A stretch of DNA of 64,000 bases, from assembly GCA_015075185.1 (NCBI GenBank), contig JABTUW010000005.1:798396-862395 (forward strand), in the 5' to 3' direction. The translations under genes were made by a program, and so were the position numbers. A model generated the notes under the pieces. That model ran no database searches. It was given only the letters and a program-made list of their open reading frames with translations, and was not told where the DNA came from. Positions 26,449-34,366 of this stretch are shown in pieces. Within the stretch, counting starts at the first letter, position 1; each line of letters begins with the position of its first letter. This DNA is from Anaerolineales bacterium (GTDB taxonomy: Bacteria > Chloroflexota > Anaerolineae > 4572-78 > J111).

Positions 26449-26875
26449 TACCCACTTTTGGACATAGAGCTACTCAGATAAAGCCGAGATCATAGTGTCG
26501 GGTTGATGCGCTTGGTGCTGTGCGGCTTGGATGAGTCCGGAATTTAGTCTATTCCCCTTTTGACCAAACAGAATATACGTTCTATAATTATTTGGAGGGG
26601 TTTGCTCTTCATCCGTGAGCTGCTTGTCTTTCAGAAAATTTCTCCGCACTCGCCGCCGTCTGCAAAACTTTCAGCACGAGTCGTTCGATGAACGTATTGG
26701 ACATGGTTCAGAGAACCTTTCGACTTAATTTCGTTTGTTTGCTCTCTTTTGGCTCTCTATTGATTTCGGGGAGGCTGGCACTTGTAGATATGAGCAAAGT
26801 CGCCAAAATCGCTCAAGCCCTGAGTATTCCTATCGAAGTTTTGATAAAATAAATTTATTAAAAAAGGAAAATCAG
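26449..26875. other. Intergenic space at the start of the accessory island
   Basis: AT content rises here relative to the preceding gene. The only recognisable content is the tail of an HTH regulator (26766-26852). No intact gene or clear terminator was found. Confidence 0.5.
26766..26852 (+). pseudogene. Relic: C-terminal end of a Cro/C1-type HTH domain
   Basis: The frame reads SGRLALVDMSKVAKIAQALS then IPIEVLIK and stop. This resembles the last part of HTH_3 domains (…P.l..l.KIAkALgvpieeLi). The upstream recognition-helix region is not recognisable, so I read it as a remnant. It overlaps the extended, probably untranslated, 5' frame of the following gene. Confidence 0.35.
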
Positions 26876-27472
26876 ATGAGAAAGATTATTGTTCTATCTT
26901 TTATTACCCTTGATGGCGTCATGCAGGCGCCTGGAGGGCCAACAGAAGATACCAGTGGTAACTTTACGCATGGTGGATGGACAGTGCCGTACTTTGACAA
27001 TTTTCTTGGCCAGATCATGGGTGAGCAAATGAGTAAGCCATTTGATCTATTGTTAGGGAGAAAAACATTTGAGATATTTGCCTCATATTGGCCTCAGCAT
27101 CCTGAAGAATGGCCCGGAATAAATGATGCCACAAAGTATGTTGCTTCGAATACGCTGACAACCCACGAGTGGAATAAGTCTGTCTTCTTAAAGGGTAACG
27201 TTGTGGATGAAATTAAGAAGCTCAAACAACAAGAGGGTCCTGACTTACAAGTGCATGGGAGTGGCAATCTCATCCAAACCCTTTTGAAGCATGATTTAGT
27301 GGACGAATTTTGGCTAAAAATCTTCCCGGTCACCCTTGGCCCAGGCAAGCGCTTGTTTGGGGAAGGGACCATGTCGGGAGCTTTCAGCCTGCATGAAGCC
27401 AAAACTTCGCCGCTTGGAGTCATTGTCGCTTCCTACAAACGCGCAGGAGAAGTAAAAACAGGATCGTTCTGA
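26876..27472 (+). CDS. Dihydrofolate reductase family (RibD C-terminal domain) protein
   Basis: A 198-residue RibD_C/DHFR-fold protein: RKIIVLSFITLDGVMQAPGG at the N-terminus, DLLLGRKTFEIFASYWP (NADPH-binding region), LQVHGSGNLIQTLLKHDLVDEFWL and FPVTLGPGKRLFGEG, all typical of YyaP/YwjB-type DHFR-family proteins. These are stand-alone reductases of uncertain substrate, not classical DHFR. ATG 26876 follows AAAAAGGAAAA; the frame extends 5' to 26735 but without homology. The coding region is clearly more AT-rich than its neighbours and converges with a GNAT gene flanked by attC-like palindromes, so recent transfer is plausible. Confidence 0.85.
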   Translation: MRKIIVLSFITLDGVMQAPGGPTEDTSGNFTHGGWTVPYFDNFLGQIMGEQMSKPFDLLLGRKTFEIFASYWPQHPEEWPGINDATKYVASNTLTTHEWNKSVFLKGNVVDEIKKLKQQEGPDLQVHGSGNLIQTLLKHDLVDEFWLKIFPVTLGPGKRLFGEGTMSGAFSLHEAKTSPLGVIVASYKRAGEVKTGSF

Positions 27473-27484
27473 AATAAGTTATTT

Positions 27485-27589
27485 GCTGGGACAGGTTTTT
27501 ATGTAGCCACAACATGCCTAAAACACATCGGTCTATCGTTGTCTCCCACCATCCCGCTTTGTTAAGTTCTACATAAGTGGTTAGCCAGC
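27485..27589 (-). repeat. attC-like imperfect palindrome downstream of the GNAT gene
   Basis: Arms GCTGG-N9-TTATGTAG (27485-27506) and CTACATAA-N8-CCAGC (27569-27589) are inverted copies enclosing an unpaired centre, as in integron attC sites. Read on the minus strand, the element opens with GGCTAAC, close to the RYYYAAC inverse core, immediately after the GNAT stop. The distal core does not match GTTRRRY, so the site may be degraded. Confidence 0.4.
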
Positions 27590-27593
27590 CCCT

Positions 27594-28079
27594 TTATCCA
27601 CGGTTCAGCGTTCTGCGCATTCTCCGACTCAGGGTCCCGTAGCCAAGCTTGTGGTAAAAGGCAAGCGCGGTCTTGTTGAACTCATAAACATTCAACTCGA
27701 TGGCGGTCGCCCCTTTTGAGATTGCCCACTCGTGCACTGTGTCCATAAGCATTCGCCCGATCCCGTGATTCTGAAACTCCGGCTTCACGCCAAGGTTATC
27801 CACAATCGCATACCGTCGGGGGACAAAAACAGGGGTGGCAGGTGCGTCTTGGATAACGGCGTGAACGAAGCCGACAAGTTTCTCGCCTCCGTCTGCCACA
27901 AACAAGCCAACGCTCTCATCGGTGATCAATCCCCCATAGTAAGCGGGTTCTCGAACGGGACCGTTCGGTTTCTGGAACAGGTGAGGGAGATGGGCACGAT
28001 GTAAAGCGTCTACCGCATCAAATAGCTCACAGAGGGCGTTGTAATCTTCAGCAGTTGCCTTACGGATATTTACTTCCAC
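27594..28079 (-). CDS. GNAT family N-acetyltransferase in a cassette-like unit
   Basis: A 161-residue GNAT protein: N-terminal VEVNIRKATAEDYNALCELF, strand-helix core, acetyl-CoA-binding motif A VDNLGVKPEFQNHGIGRMLM and C-terminal ATAIELNVYEFNKTALAFYHKLGY. The start is GTG 28079, with GGAG five bases upstream and homology beginning there; the frame is open further to 28268 but runs through the attC-like element. Substrate unknown (small molecule or peptide amine). The gene is bracketed by two imperfect palindromes whose inner edges share the 10-base word TTAGCCAGCC in inverted orientation, as expected of an integron gene cassette. Confidence 0.85.
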   Translation of the reverse strand: MEVNIRKATAEDYNALCELFDAVDALHRAHLPHLFQKPNGPVREPAYYGGLITDESVGLFVADGGEKLVGFVHAVIQDAPATPVFVPRRYAIVDNLGVKPEFQNHGIGRMLMDTVHEWAISKGATAIELNVYEFNKTALAFYHKLGYGTLSRRMRRTLNRG

Positions 28080-28120
28080 CCACGCTCCTTTTGCTGTCCA
28101 TAGGTAAGGCGCTTGGCAGA

Positions 28121-28244
28121 GGCTGGCTAACGCCTCCGTTTCAGCCGCGCCCACAAAACCCCCAATAACAGATAACCTCAAAGTGCATAGGGCTACTTCA
28201 AAAAACGGCGAGCTCGTGGCGTCAGCTTGAACCGCTTGTTGATA
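28121..28244 (-). repeat. attC-like imperfect palindrome upstream of the GNAT gene
   Basis: On the minus strand it runs from TATCAAC through GGTTCAAGCTGACGCCAC to GGCTGAAACGGAGGCGTTAGCC. Folding pairs GGTTCAAGCTGACGCCAC with the complement of the other arm (GTTTCA-GCCGCGCCCAC on the plus strand) with an extrahelical base, as in attC sites. The right core GTTAGCC fits GTTRRRY at six of seven bases. Its length, about 120 bases, is like VCR-type attC sites. The left arm closely resembles the left arm of the aadA-type attC as I recall it. Confidence 0.45.
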
Positions 28245-28419
28245 ATATGTAAAAAGATAGACATCCAACAGACAATGATCGGGAGAACAACTTTTTTACA
28301 GAGACGTGTGACATCGGTATCCTTAGCCCACGTTGTGAATAGGGCAGGGATGCCGAACTGAAACGTGCGGTGTCGGGCTGGCTCGGAGCCGCCTATGAGA
28401 AGACCCATTCGAAAGGATG

Positions 28420-28460
28420 AAGGCGGAAGGATGAATTTTCTTTATTCATCCTTCCGCCTT
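28420..28460. repeat. Perfect 17-bp palindromic element
   Basis: AAGGCGGAAGGATGAAT (28420-28436), a 7-base loop TTTCTTT, then the exact complement (28444-28460). The sequence resembles a TTCATCCTTCCGCC-type dispersed repeat. Its right edge coincides with the truncation point of the GDPD gene, so its insertion probably removed that gene's 5' end. Confidence 0.65.
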
Positions 28461-29124
28461 TCAAGGGGGTCCAGCTCGGATCGGTGGACATGGTAGAGTT
28501 GGACGTTCATACCAGCAGCGACAGGGTGCCGGTGATTATTCACGATGCCAACCTGAGCCGGACAACCAATGGTACAGGTGAGGTTTCTAAATATACCCTC
28601 AGCGAATTAAAAAAATTGGATGCCGGGGAGGGCCAAACCATCCCCACCCTGGCCGAAGCCATTGCCTGCTGCCGGGAGCATGAGCTTGGCCTCTATTTGG
28701 AATTAAAAAGCAGTCGGGCGATCCCGGCGATAAGCGAACTGGTCCGGCAGCATAATTTATACCGCCAGACCATCGTCACTTCATTCCGCCCCGATTGGCT
28801 GGCCGATGTCAGAGCGCTGGACCCGGACATCGTAACCCGCGTATTGTTCAGCTCGGTCCCTATTAACCCGGTCGCCCTGGCCCACGCTGCCGGCGCTCAG
28901 TATGTCCATCCGGCCTGGGAGCAGCACGCCGCCGAGCCTCACCGGCTGCTGACTCCGGAATGGATAAGCCGGGTACAGGCGGCAGGTCTGGGCCTCATTG
29001 CTGGCATGAAGAGCGCCCGGCCGAGATTGCCGGGCTCCATCAATTGGGGGTGGATGGGATCTGCAGCAACGCCCCCGACCTGCTCCTGATCAACTCTGTC
29101 CCAGGTCGCCAGGAATCAAAGTAA
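28461..29124 (+). pseudogene. Glycerophosphodiester phosphodiesterase (UgpQ-like), 5'-truncated and frameshifted
   Basis: The surviving frame begins KGVQLGSVDMVELDVHTSSD and continues with VPVIIHDANLSRTTNGTGEV, the second and third GDPD motifs. The first catalytic motif (HRG…PENT) is missing because the gene abuts the palindrome at 28420-28460. Near 29000 the frame breaks: after GLGLIA the homologous ending WHEERPAEIAGLHQLGVDGI and SNAPDLLLINSV continues in another frame to a stop at 29124. Both lesions make it a pseudogene. It overlaps the 3' end of the convergent ATPase gene by 35 bases. An intact copy would fit a Ugp-like glycerophosphodiester uptake system. Confidence 0.75.
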
Positions 29125-30181
29125 TCCGCTCCGGAGGAATGATGAGCTGGACTTTCTCTCCGGCGGGTAAGATACTATCTGTAGGGGTGTGAACGCGTAA
29201 CACCCACTGGCCAATGCTGATGCGGTAATCTATCACATCTCCCAGATAGGCGGCGCGGATCACCTCTCCTTCCAAAACATTAGCCTGTTCGGGCACAGCC
29301 TCGGTCATATTTTTCTTGAGAGTGATGTATTCTGGCCGGATCGCCAGGGTAACTTTTTGCTGAGGGGAAAGGTGATCGCCGGGGACGCGCAGGTTGACCT
29401 GATCAGAGGTGGTCACTACGGCACAGCCATTGGCTTGATTGAGTTGGGTCACCGTCCCTTCGACAAAACTGCTTAGACCGATAAAACCGGCCACAAAACG
29501 GTTGCTGGGCTGGTTGTAAATCTGCTCTGGCGTGCCGATTTGGGTAATGACGCCTTTGTTCATCACGGCGATCCGGTCAGACAGGGCCAGGGCTTCGGCC
29601 TGGTCGTGGGTCACGTAAACGGCGGTTATACCCAACCTCTTTTGCAGCTCCCGAATTTCAAAACGCATCTCTTCTCTGAGTTGGGCGTCCAGGTTGCTGA
29701 GCGGTTCATCCAGCAGCAGCACGTTAGGCTCGATGACCAGGGCACGGGCTAATGCAATCCGCTGCTGCTGGCCGCCGGAGAGTTGGCGGGGATAACGTTC
29801 GGCAAAACCACTCAGCCGGACCATCGCCAGGGCATTGTCAACGCGAGTTTTTATCTCGGTTTTGGAGATTTGTCGCAGTCGCAGGCCAAAGGCCAGATTA
29901 TCATAGACTGTCATATGGGGCCACAAGGCATAGTTCTGAAAAACAAAACCGATGTCGCGCTGCTCCGGCGGCAGGGTAGTGACATGCTGGTTCCCCAGGT
30001 AGATCTCCCCCTCGTCAGGAATGAGGAAGCCGGCAATACAGCGCAGCGTGGTTGTCTTGCCGCAACCGCTGGGGCCTAACATGGTCAAAATTTCACCGTC
30101 TTCAATATCGAGCCGGATGCGATCAACGGCAATCGTTTTGCCAAATTGTTTGAGTAAGTTAACCAGGCGTACCCCAGGCAT
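29090..30181 (-). CDS. ABC importer ATPase (PotA/UgpC/FbpC type)
   Basis: A 363-residue ATPase: Walker A LGPSGCGKTTTL (about 32-43), Q-loop VFQNYALWPH, signature LSGGQQQRIALARAL, Walker B NVLLLDEPLSNLD, H-loop VTHDQAEAL, then a C-terminal TOBE domain (FIGLSSFVEGTVTQL...LAIRPEYITL). Length and TOBE domain fit polyamine, sugar, glycerol-3-phosphate or iron importers. AGGAG precedes ATG 30181. It is the last gene of the RpiR-SBP-permease-permease-ATPase unit. Confidence 0.93.
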   Translation of the reverse strand: MPGVRLVNLLKQFGKTIAVDRIRLDIEDGEILTMLGPSGCGKTTTLRCIAGFLIPDEGEIYLGNQHVTTLPPEQRDIGFVFQNYALWPHMTVYDNLAFGLRLRQISKTEIKTRVDNALAMVRLSGFAERYPRQLSGGQQQRIALARALVIEPNVLLLDEPLSNLDAQLREEMRFEIRELQKRLGITAVYVTHDQAEALALSDRIAVMNKGVITQIGTPEQIYNQPSNRFVAGFIGLSSFVEGTVTQLNQANGCAVVTTSDQVNLRVPGDHLSPQQKVTLAIRPEYITLKKNMTEAVPEQANVLEGEVIRAAYLGDVIDYRISIGQWVLRVHTPTDSILPAGEKVQLIIPPERITLIPGDLGQS

Positions 30182-30223
30182 TTAGATCTTCTCCTTGAAA
30201 ATAGGTTGTAGGTCCATCTCCCG

Positions 30224-31054
30224 TTACACCCCCACTCCGCCCACATGTTCGGCCTTGAGAAACCGTTCAATGATGATCATAAAGACGATGCTGGGAATGA
30301 GTAAGACGATAGCAATCACCGAGGCAAATTGCAGGTTGGTGCCGCTGGACGAATAGAGGAGCATCGGCAGTGTGGTAATAAAGGGCAGGCCGATAAAGAA
30401 GGTACCGGTGAACTCGTCCAGCGACGTCAAAAAGACAAAAACGGCGCTGGCCAACAGGCCGGGCGCAGCCAGCGGCAGGGTGATTTGAAAGAAAGTCCGT
30501 AGCTTCGAAGCGCCTACACTGCGGGCGGCCTCCTCCAACTCGGGTGGGATGCCCTTGAAGGCTGCGCTGGAAATCCAGACGGCGAAAACCAGACTGACCA
30601 TTAAATGGATCAGCGCCACCCCCTGCACTGTGCTATTCAGGCCGACCTTATTGAAGGTCAGCAGCAGGTTAACAAAAACGGGCTGTTGGGGGAAAGCCTG
30701 CGGCATCAGAAAAAGGAACAGGATGGCGCCTCGCCAGGGCAGGGCATATTTGGCCAGCACATAGCCGGCCGGAATGGCGATGGCCATCGCCAGCACCACC
30801 ACCAGCAGGGCAATGAGGATGCTGGTTTGAAAAGCTTCGACGATGCTGACCGCGCCAATGGCCAGGCTCTTTTGAAAGCCCAAAGCCTGGGCCCAGTAAT
30901 CCAGGCCAACCTCTTGTGGGAGCGCGTGGGGCCAAAACCAGCGCAAAGCGATTGACCACAACACCAGGCCCAGCATAGGGCCAAAAATTAGGAAAAAGAT
31001 GAAGACTAGGAGCACCGCCTCTAACGATTTGACCAACAGTCTGGAACGTGTCAT
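30224..31054 (-). CDS. ABC importer inner-membrane permease (PotC-like)
   Basis: A 276-residue permease with six hydrophobic segments (LLVFIFFLIFGPMLGLVLWSI, ALLVVVLAMAIAIPAGYVLA and others). The EAA coupling loop with the ATPase is ELEEAARSVGASKLRTFFQITLP (positions about 184-206), with the conserved EAA..G..........I.LP spacing. AGGAGG precedes ATG 31054. It pairs with the permease encoded just upstream to form the channel. Confidence 0.9.
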   Translation of the reverse strand: MTRSRLLVKSLEAVLLVFIFFLIFGPMLGLVLWSIALRWFWPHALPQEVGLDYWAQALGFQKSLAIGAVSIVEAFQTSILIALLVVVLAMAIAIPAGYVLAKYALPWRGAILFLFLMPQAFPQQPVFVNLLLTFNKVGLNSTVQGVALIHLMVSLVFAVWISSAAFKGIPPELEEAARSVGASKLRTFFQITLPLAAPGLLASAVFVFLTSLDEFTGTFFIGLPFITTLPMLLYSSSGTNLQFASVIAIVLLIPSIVFMIIIERFLKAEHVGGVGV

Positions 31055-31065
31055 CAGCCTACCTC

Positions 31066-31962
31066 CTAAGCCTCGTAGATGCCCTTGCGCACCGAGTAGC
31101 GGAGATAATAAATTGCCGTAAGGAGAACCATCAGGTAACTGAGCACGCCCAAGGCATTGGCCACGCCGTAATCGCCAAAGTAAGTAACCCGATGGGCGAT
31201 GTCTACCGTAAGGGTGGTCGGTGTTTTGCCGCCAATCAGCATAAAAGGCAGGGTAAACGTGCCCACGGTCGAGGTGAAGGCCAGAATGATCGCCACGGCG
31301 ATAGTGGCCCGGCTCATCGGCACCAGAACCTTAGTAATAACTTGAAAAATGTTGGCCCCGACGCTGCGCGCTGCCTCGATGTAGGCATCGTCAATCATCT
31401 GAAAGCCGCCCAGAATGATCAGGGTCATAAAGGGGGCCTGCTTCCAGACAAAACTCAACACCAGCCCTTGCAGATTAAAGAGCTGCAAGGGCGAATTTAA
31501 ATCAATTACGGCCAGTTGGGCCAGAAAGACATTGAGCAGGCCGTGCGGGGCCAGAAAGGTGCGCATCATCTGCCCTACCACCACAAAAGGAATGAAGATG
31601 GGCAGCCGGTAGAGCAGGCCGGTTAACCGGGCCAGGCGGCTGTTACTCAAGCGGACATAGGTGGACAGGCTGATGCTCAATATGGCCGAAAAAAAGGTGC
31701 TGAGAACAGCTACCTCCAGCGAGAAGAGTACATCACGAAAGTATAGCTCGTAGGCTTTTTGGAAGTTAGCCAGGGTCAAACTACCGTCGGCAGACAGAAA
31801 ACTGCGGTAGACCGAGGCGATAAAGGGCCAGGCATACAGCACCAGCATTAACGCTGTGGCCGGTAACAGCAAGGCCAGGGGAAAGACCCAGGCGAGTCTT
31901 TCCCCTCTATTTGATTGAACCGCTGCCTCACCCTCAGTTGCCACCGGTGACAACCCGCTCAT
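31066..31962 (-). CDS. ABC importer inner-membrane permease (PotB-like)
   Basis: A 298-residue permease with six hydrophobic segments and the EAA loop YIEAARSVGANIFQVITKVL. The start at 31962 overlaps the 3' end of the binding-protein gene by 29 bases; a GTG at 31944 is an alternative, so the extreme N-terminus is uncertain. Overlap implies tight translational coupling. Partner of the PotC-like permease downstream. Confidence 0.9.
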   Translation of the reverse strand: MSGLSPVATEGEAAVQSNRGERLAWVFPLALLLPATALMLVLYAWPFIASVYRSFLSADGSLTLANFQKAYELYFRDVLFSLEVAVLSTFFSAILSISLSTYVRLSNSRLARLTGLLYRLPIFIPFVVVGQMMRTFLAPHGLLNVFLAQLAVIDLNSPLQLFNLQGLVLSFVWKQAPFMTLIILGGFQMIDDAYIEAARSVGANIFQVITKVLVPMSRATIAVAIILAFTSTVGTFTLPFMLIGGKTPTTLTVDIAHRVTYFGDYGVANALGVLSYLMVLLTAIYYLRYSVRKGIYEA

Positions 31963-33223
31963 AAGCCTCCAACATGGCCGTAAAGTATTCCGACAGAGGG
32001 AAGGACTGTCCTTTTTCGTTCAGATCCTTCGGGGCAATGTCCTGGTAGAGGCGTTCAAAGGCCTCCGGCGGGGCCTTATCCTCAACAAACTTGCCGTCAA
32101 TGCCGGGATACCAGTTGTAACGATCAATGATCACATTGCCCTGGACTTCGGGGCTGGTGGCATATTCGACAAACTGCTTGGCCACATCGGGATGGGGCGC
32201 GTTGGCCGGGATAACAAAGTACATCGGCTGGCCGGGCATGCCCGGCTCAAGAATGGTCAGCTTTAGTTTCGGGTCTAATTTACCTTCCAGCAAGAAAGTG
32301 TAGAACATGTCTACCCAAACCGGTCCCATCGCAATCTCACCCCGGTTGAGCGCGTCGAGCGTCCCTACATTGCCGGCCGTAATCGTCACATTTTCGTTAA
32401 ATTTTTTCATATCTTCCAGGGCGGGGGTCCAGGTTTCAATCTCGGCCTCATTGAAGGGGCCTTCGAGGGCGTACTCATCATACTTACCGGTTTTCCAGTA
32501 GAGCCAGCCCACGCTAAAGGCCACCCCGGACATGCCGCCCTTGATGCCGTTATAGCCAAACATCCCGGGATTCTCCTCTACCCAGGTCACCAGTTCTTCA
32601 TAGGTGGTGGGCGGGTCGGTGACCATATCGGGATTGTAGGCAATGGCAGTCTGGCTGTGGAACATCGGCATCACGTAACCGTCAACATTGGCTCCCAGGG
32701 CGTTCTTCGCGTCCATGGCAGTCACATATTGATAGGTGTCCAGATCGGACGCATATTTGAGCACCAGATCTGGCTCTTCCATCGCCCAGGTCATGAACTG
32801 CTGGTGGACCATGGCCACGTCCACATCCCCAGCCTCTCTCCCGGCTTCTTTATCGGCCATCAGCTTTTCAAAAATCAGCCGCGAGCCGGCATCGCCGGGG
32901 CCGGTGTGGATGGCGCGGAGGTTAACTTTTGGATTGACGTCCTCCTTAAATTCCGCCGCCAGCATGTTCTGGGCCAGGGCCAGCATGTTCACGTCCCCTG
33001 CCGTCATATAGACCAGGTCTATCTCCTCGGCAGGAACTTCGACCACCTTTTCAACCTCTTTGGTGACTATCACCTCCTTCTCGACTTCCTTGACGACTTC
33101 CTTTTCCACCACAACCGTCTCCACAACTCGCTCTGGGGTGGCTGCCGCACCGCCACACTGGGCGGCGAGGGTGCTCAGCAACAGGACTGCTGCCAAGAGA
33201 ATGAAATATTTGTAGCTTTTCAT
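31934..33223 (-). CDS. ABC importer substrate-binding lipoprotein (family 1, Ugp/Pot-like)
   Basis: A 429-residue lipoprotein: signal peptide with lipobox LAAQC (Cys23), then a stalk made almost only of V, E and K (VETVVVEKEVVKEVEKEV, about residues 33-60), then a type-2 SBP domain (YMTAGDVNMLALAQNMLAAE ... NPGMFGYNGIKGGMSG ... APHPDVAKQFVEYATSPEVQ). ATG 33223 follows AAAGGAGGA; the frame extends 5' without a good start. The stalk resembles that of the OppA-like protein at 50819-52594. The ligand is unknown; the decayed GDPD next to the operon hints at glycerol-3-phosphate or a diester. Confidence 0.9.
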   Translation of the reverse strand: MKSYKYFILLAAVLLLSTLAAQCGGAAATPERVVETVVVEKEVVKEVEKEVIVTKEVEKVVEVPAEEIDLVYMTAGDVNMLALAQNMLAAEFKEDVNPKVNLRAIHTGPGDAGSRLIFEKLMADKEAGREAGDVDVAMVHQQFMTWAMEEPDLVLKYASDLDTYQYVTAMDAKNALGANVDGYVMPMFHSQTAIAYNPDMVTDPPTTYEELVTWVEENPGMFGYNGIKGGMSGVAFSVGWLYWKTGKYDEYALEGPFNEAEIETWTPALEDMKKFNENVTITAGNVGTLDALNRGEIAMGPVWVDMFYTFLLEGKLDPKLKLTILEPGMPGQPMYFVIPANAPHPDVAKQFVEYATSPEVQGNVIIDRYNWYPGIDGKFVEDKAPPEAFERLYQDIAPKDLNEKGQSFPLSEYFTAMLEAYERVVTGGN

Positions 33224-33309
33224 TAAAAAATCCTCCTTTTGCTCCCAATGATCCACTTTTGCGAAATTTGCTGTAACAGCGAAAAATAAGGGTCATCCCA
33301 GTTTAGCCA

Positions 33310-34140
33310 TCACCTCCCTTTGTATAACAAGTAAAAAGTACAGAGTGCATCAATAACACTCAACTGAACCACTCGAGAGGGACCGGCCTCGCTGCCCAGT
33401 GGTGTTTCAGCCGCGCCGGTCAGCAGGAGTACATCAACAGTTTTGGCCAGGGGCGAGGCCAGATAGTTGGTGATGCCCACTGTTTTAACCTGTCGCCCGT
33501 GAGCCACCCGCATCGCCCGTAAAACGTCCTCGTTGTTGCCAGAAAAGGAAATCCCCAGAACCAGGTCTTGAGCGGTGGCCATGCCGGCCAGCAGTGTTTG
33601 CGTATGGGGGTCGGTACATACGGTACATGGCAATCCCACCCGGAGCATCTTTTGCCCGGCTACCTGAGCGATACCCCCGGAGCCGCCACAACCGAAAATG
33701 TAGATGTGGTTAGCCAGGGCCAACAAACTGGCCGCCTCTTTGATTTTCTCGGCATTTAAAACGGCCAGGGTATCATTCAGGGCCTGGCCGGAAATTTGAA
33801 ACACCTTGCGCACAACGGTAGTTACATCGTCCTGGCCATCGATCACCTCGTAGGTGTCCCGAACGGGCGTCCCTACATCACGGGCTAATAAGATTTTGAA
33901 TTCTTGATAGCCCTGATAATCTAACCGTTGGCAGAATCGGACAATCGTGGACTCGCTGACTTCAAGAATTTCAGCTAAATCTGTGACGGAGGAGTGGATG
34001 ACCTTGTTAGAGTGAGTTAAAACGTAATTGGCAACTTTACGTTCACTGGGAGGCAGTGAATTGTAGATAGCACGAATACGCACAAAGGGGATAGGTAAAC
34101 CGACGGTGTTGGGAGAGAGCAGCGCTGCTATCTGGTCCAT
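33310..34140 (-). CDS. RpiR family regulator (HTH + SIS) of the adjacent importer
   Basis: A 276-residue protein with an N-terminal HTH_6 domain (LPPSERKVANYVLTHSNKVI...LEVSESTIVRFCQRLDYQGY) and a C-terminal SIS sugar-phosphate-binding domain (IYIFGCGGSGGIAQVAGQKM ... DLVLGISFSGNNEDV). SIS domains in RpiR proteins sense phosphosugars. It is the promoter-proximal gene of the importer operon, downstream of a strong promoter overlapped by paired palindromes. Confidence 0.92.
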   Translation of the reverse strand: MDQIAALLSPNTVGLPIPFVRIRAIYNSLPPSERKVANYVLTHSNKVIHSSVTDLAEILEVSESTIVRFCQRLDYQGYQEFKILLARDVGTPVRDTYEVIDGQDDVTTVVRKVFQISGQALNDTLAVLNAEKIKEAASLLALANHIYIFGCGGSGGIAQVAGQKMLRVGLPCTVCTDPHTQTLLAGMATAQDLVLGISFSGNNEDVLRAMRVAHGRQVKTVGITNYLASPLAKTVDVLLLTGAAETPLGSEAGPSRVVQLSVIDALCTFYLLYKGR

Positions 34141-34182
34141 ATCTCTAAGCCCTTCATTGAGCTAAGGCAGATACACCGAGCC

Positions 34183-34264
34183 GGAAATTATTTCCCGAAT
34201 ATTTTGACAAAAAATGGAAATTATTTCCCACCCCTTTTATAACACGAATCAAAGACTTTGTCAA
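34183..34264 (-). promoter_or_regulatory. Promoter with paired RpiR-type operators
   Basis: On the minus strand: -35 TTGACA (34264-34259), 17-base spacer, -10 TATAAA (34241-34236). Two identical 14-base copies of GGAAATTATTTCCC (plus-strand reading, 34216-34229 and 34183-34196) follow, starting 33 bases apart, about three helical turns. The first covers the expected transcription start. The symmetry and repetition point to binding by the RpiR protein encoded immediately downstream. Confidence 0.75.
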
Positions 34265-34366
34265 TCCGCCCTGTTTTAGGGTCATGGCAGGATTGCCCAG
34301 CCCATTGTCGCCGATCATGCCTCCCAACCGGAGTTCGACCGGCTGACCGGTCAGGGCCAGGCGTCA

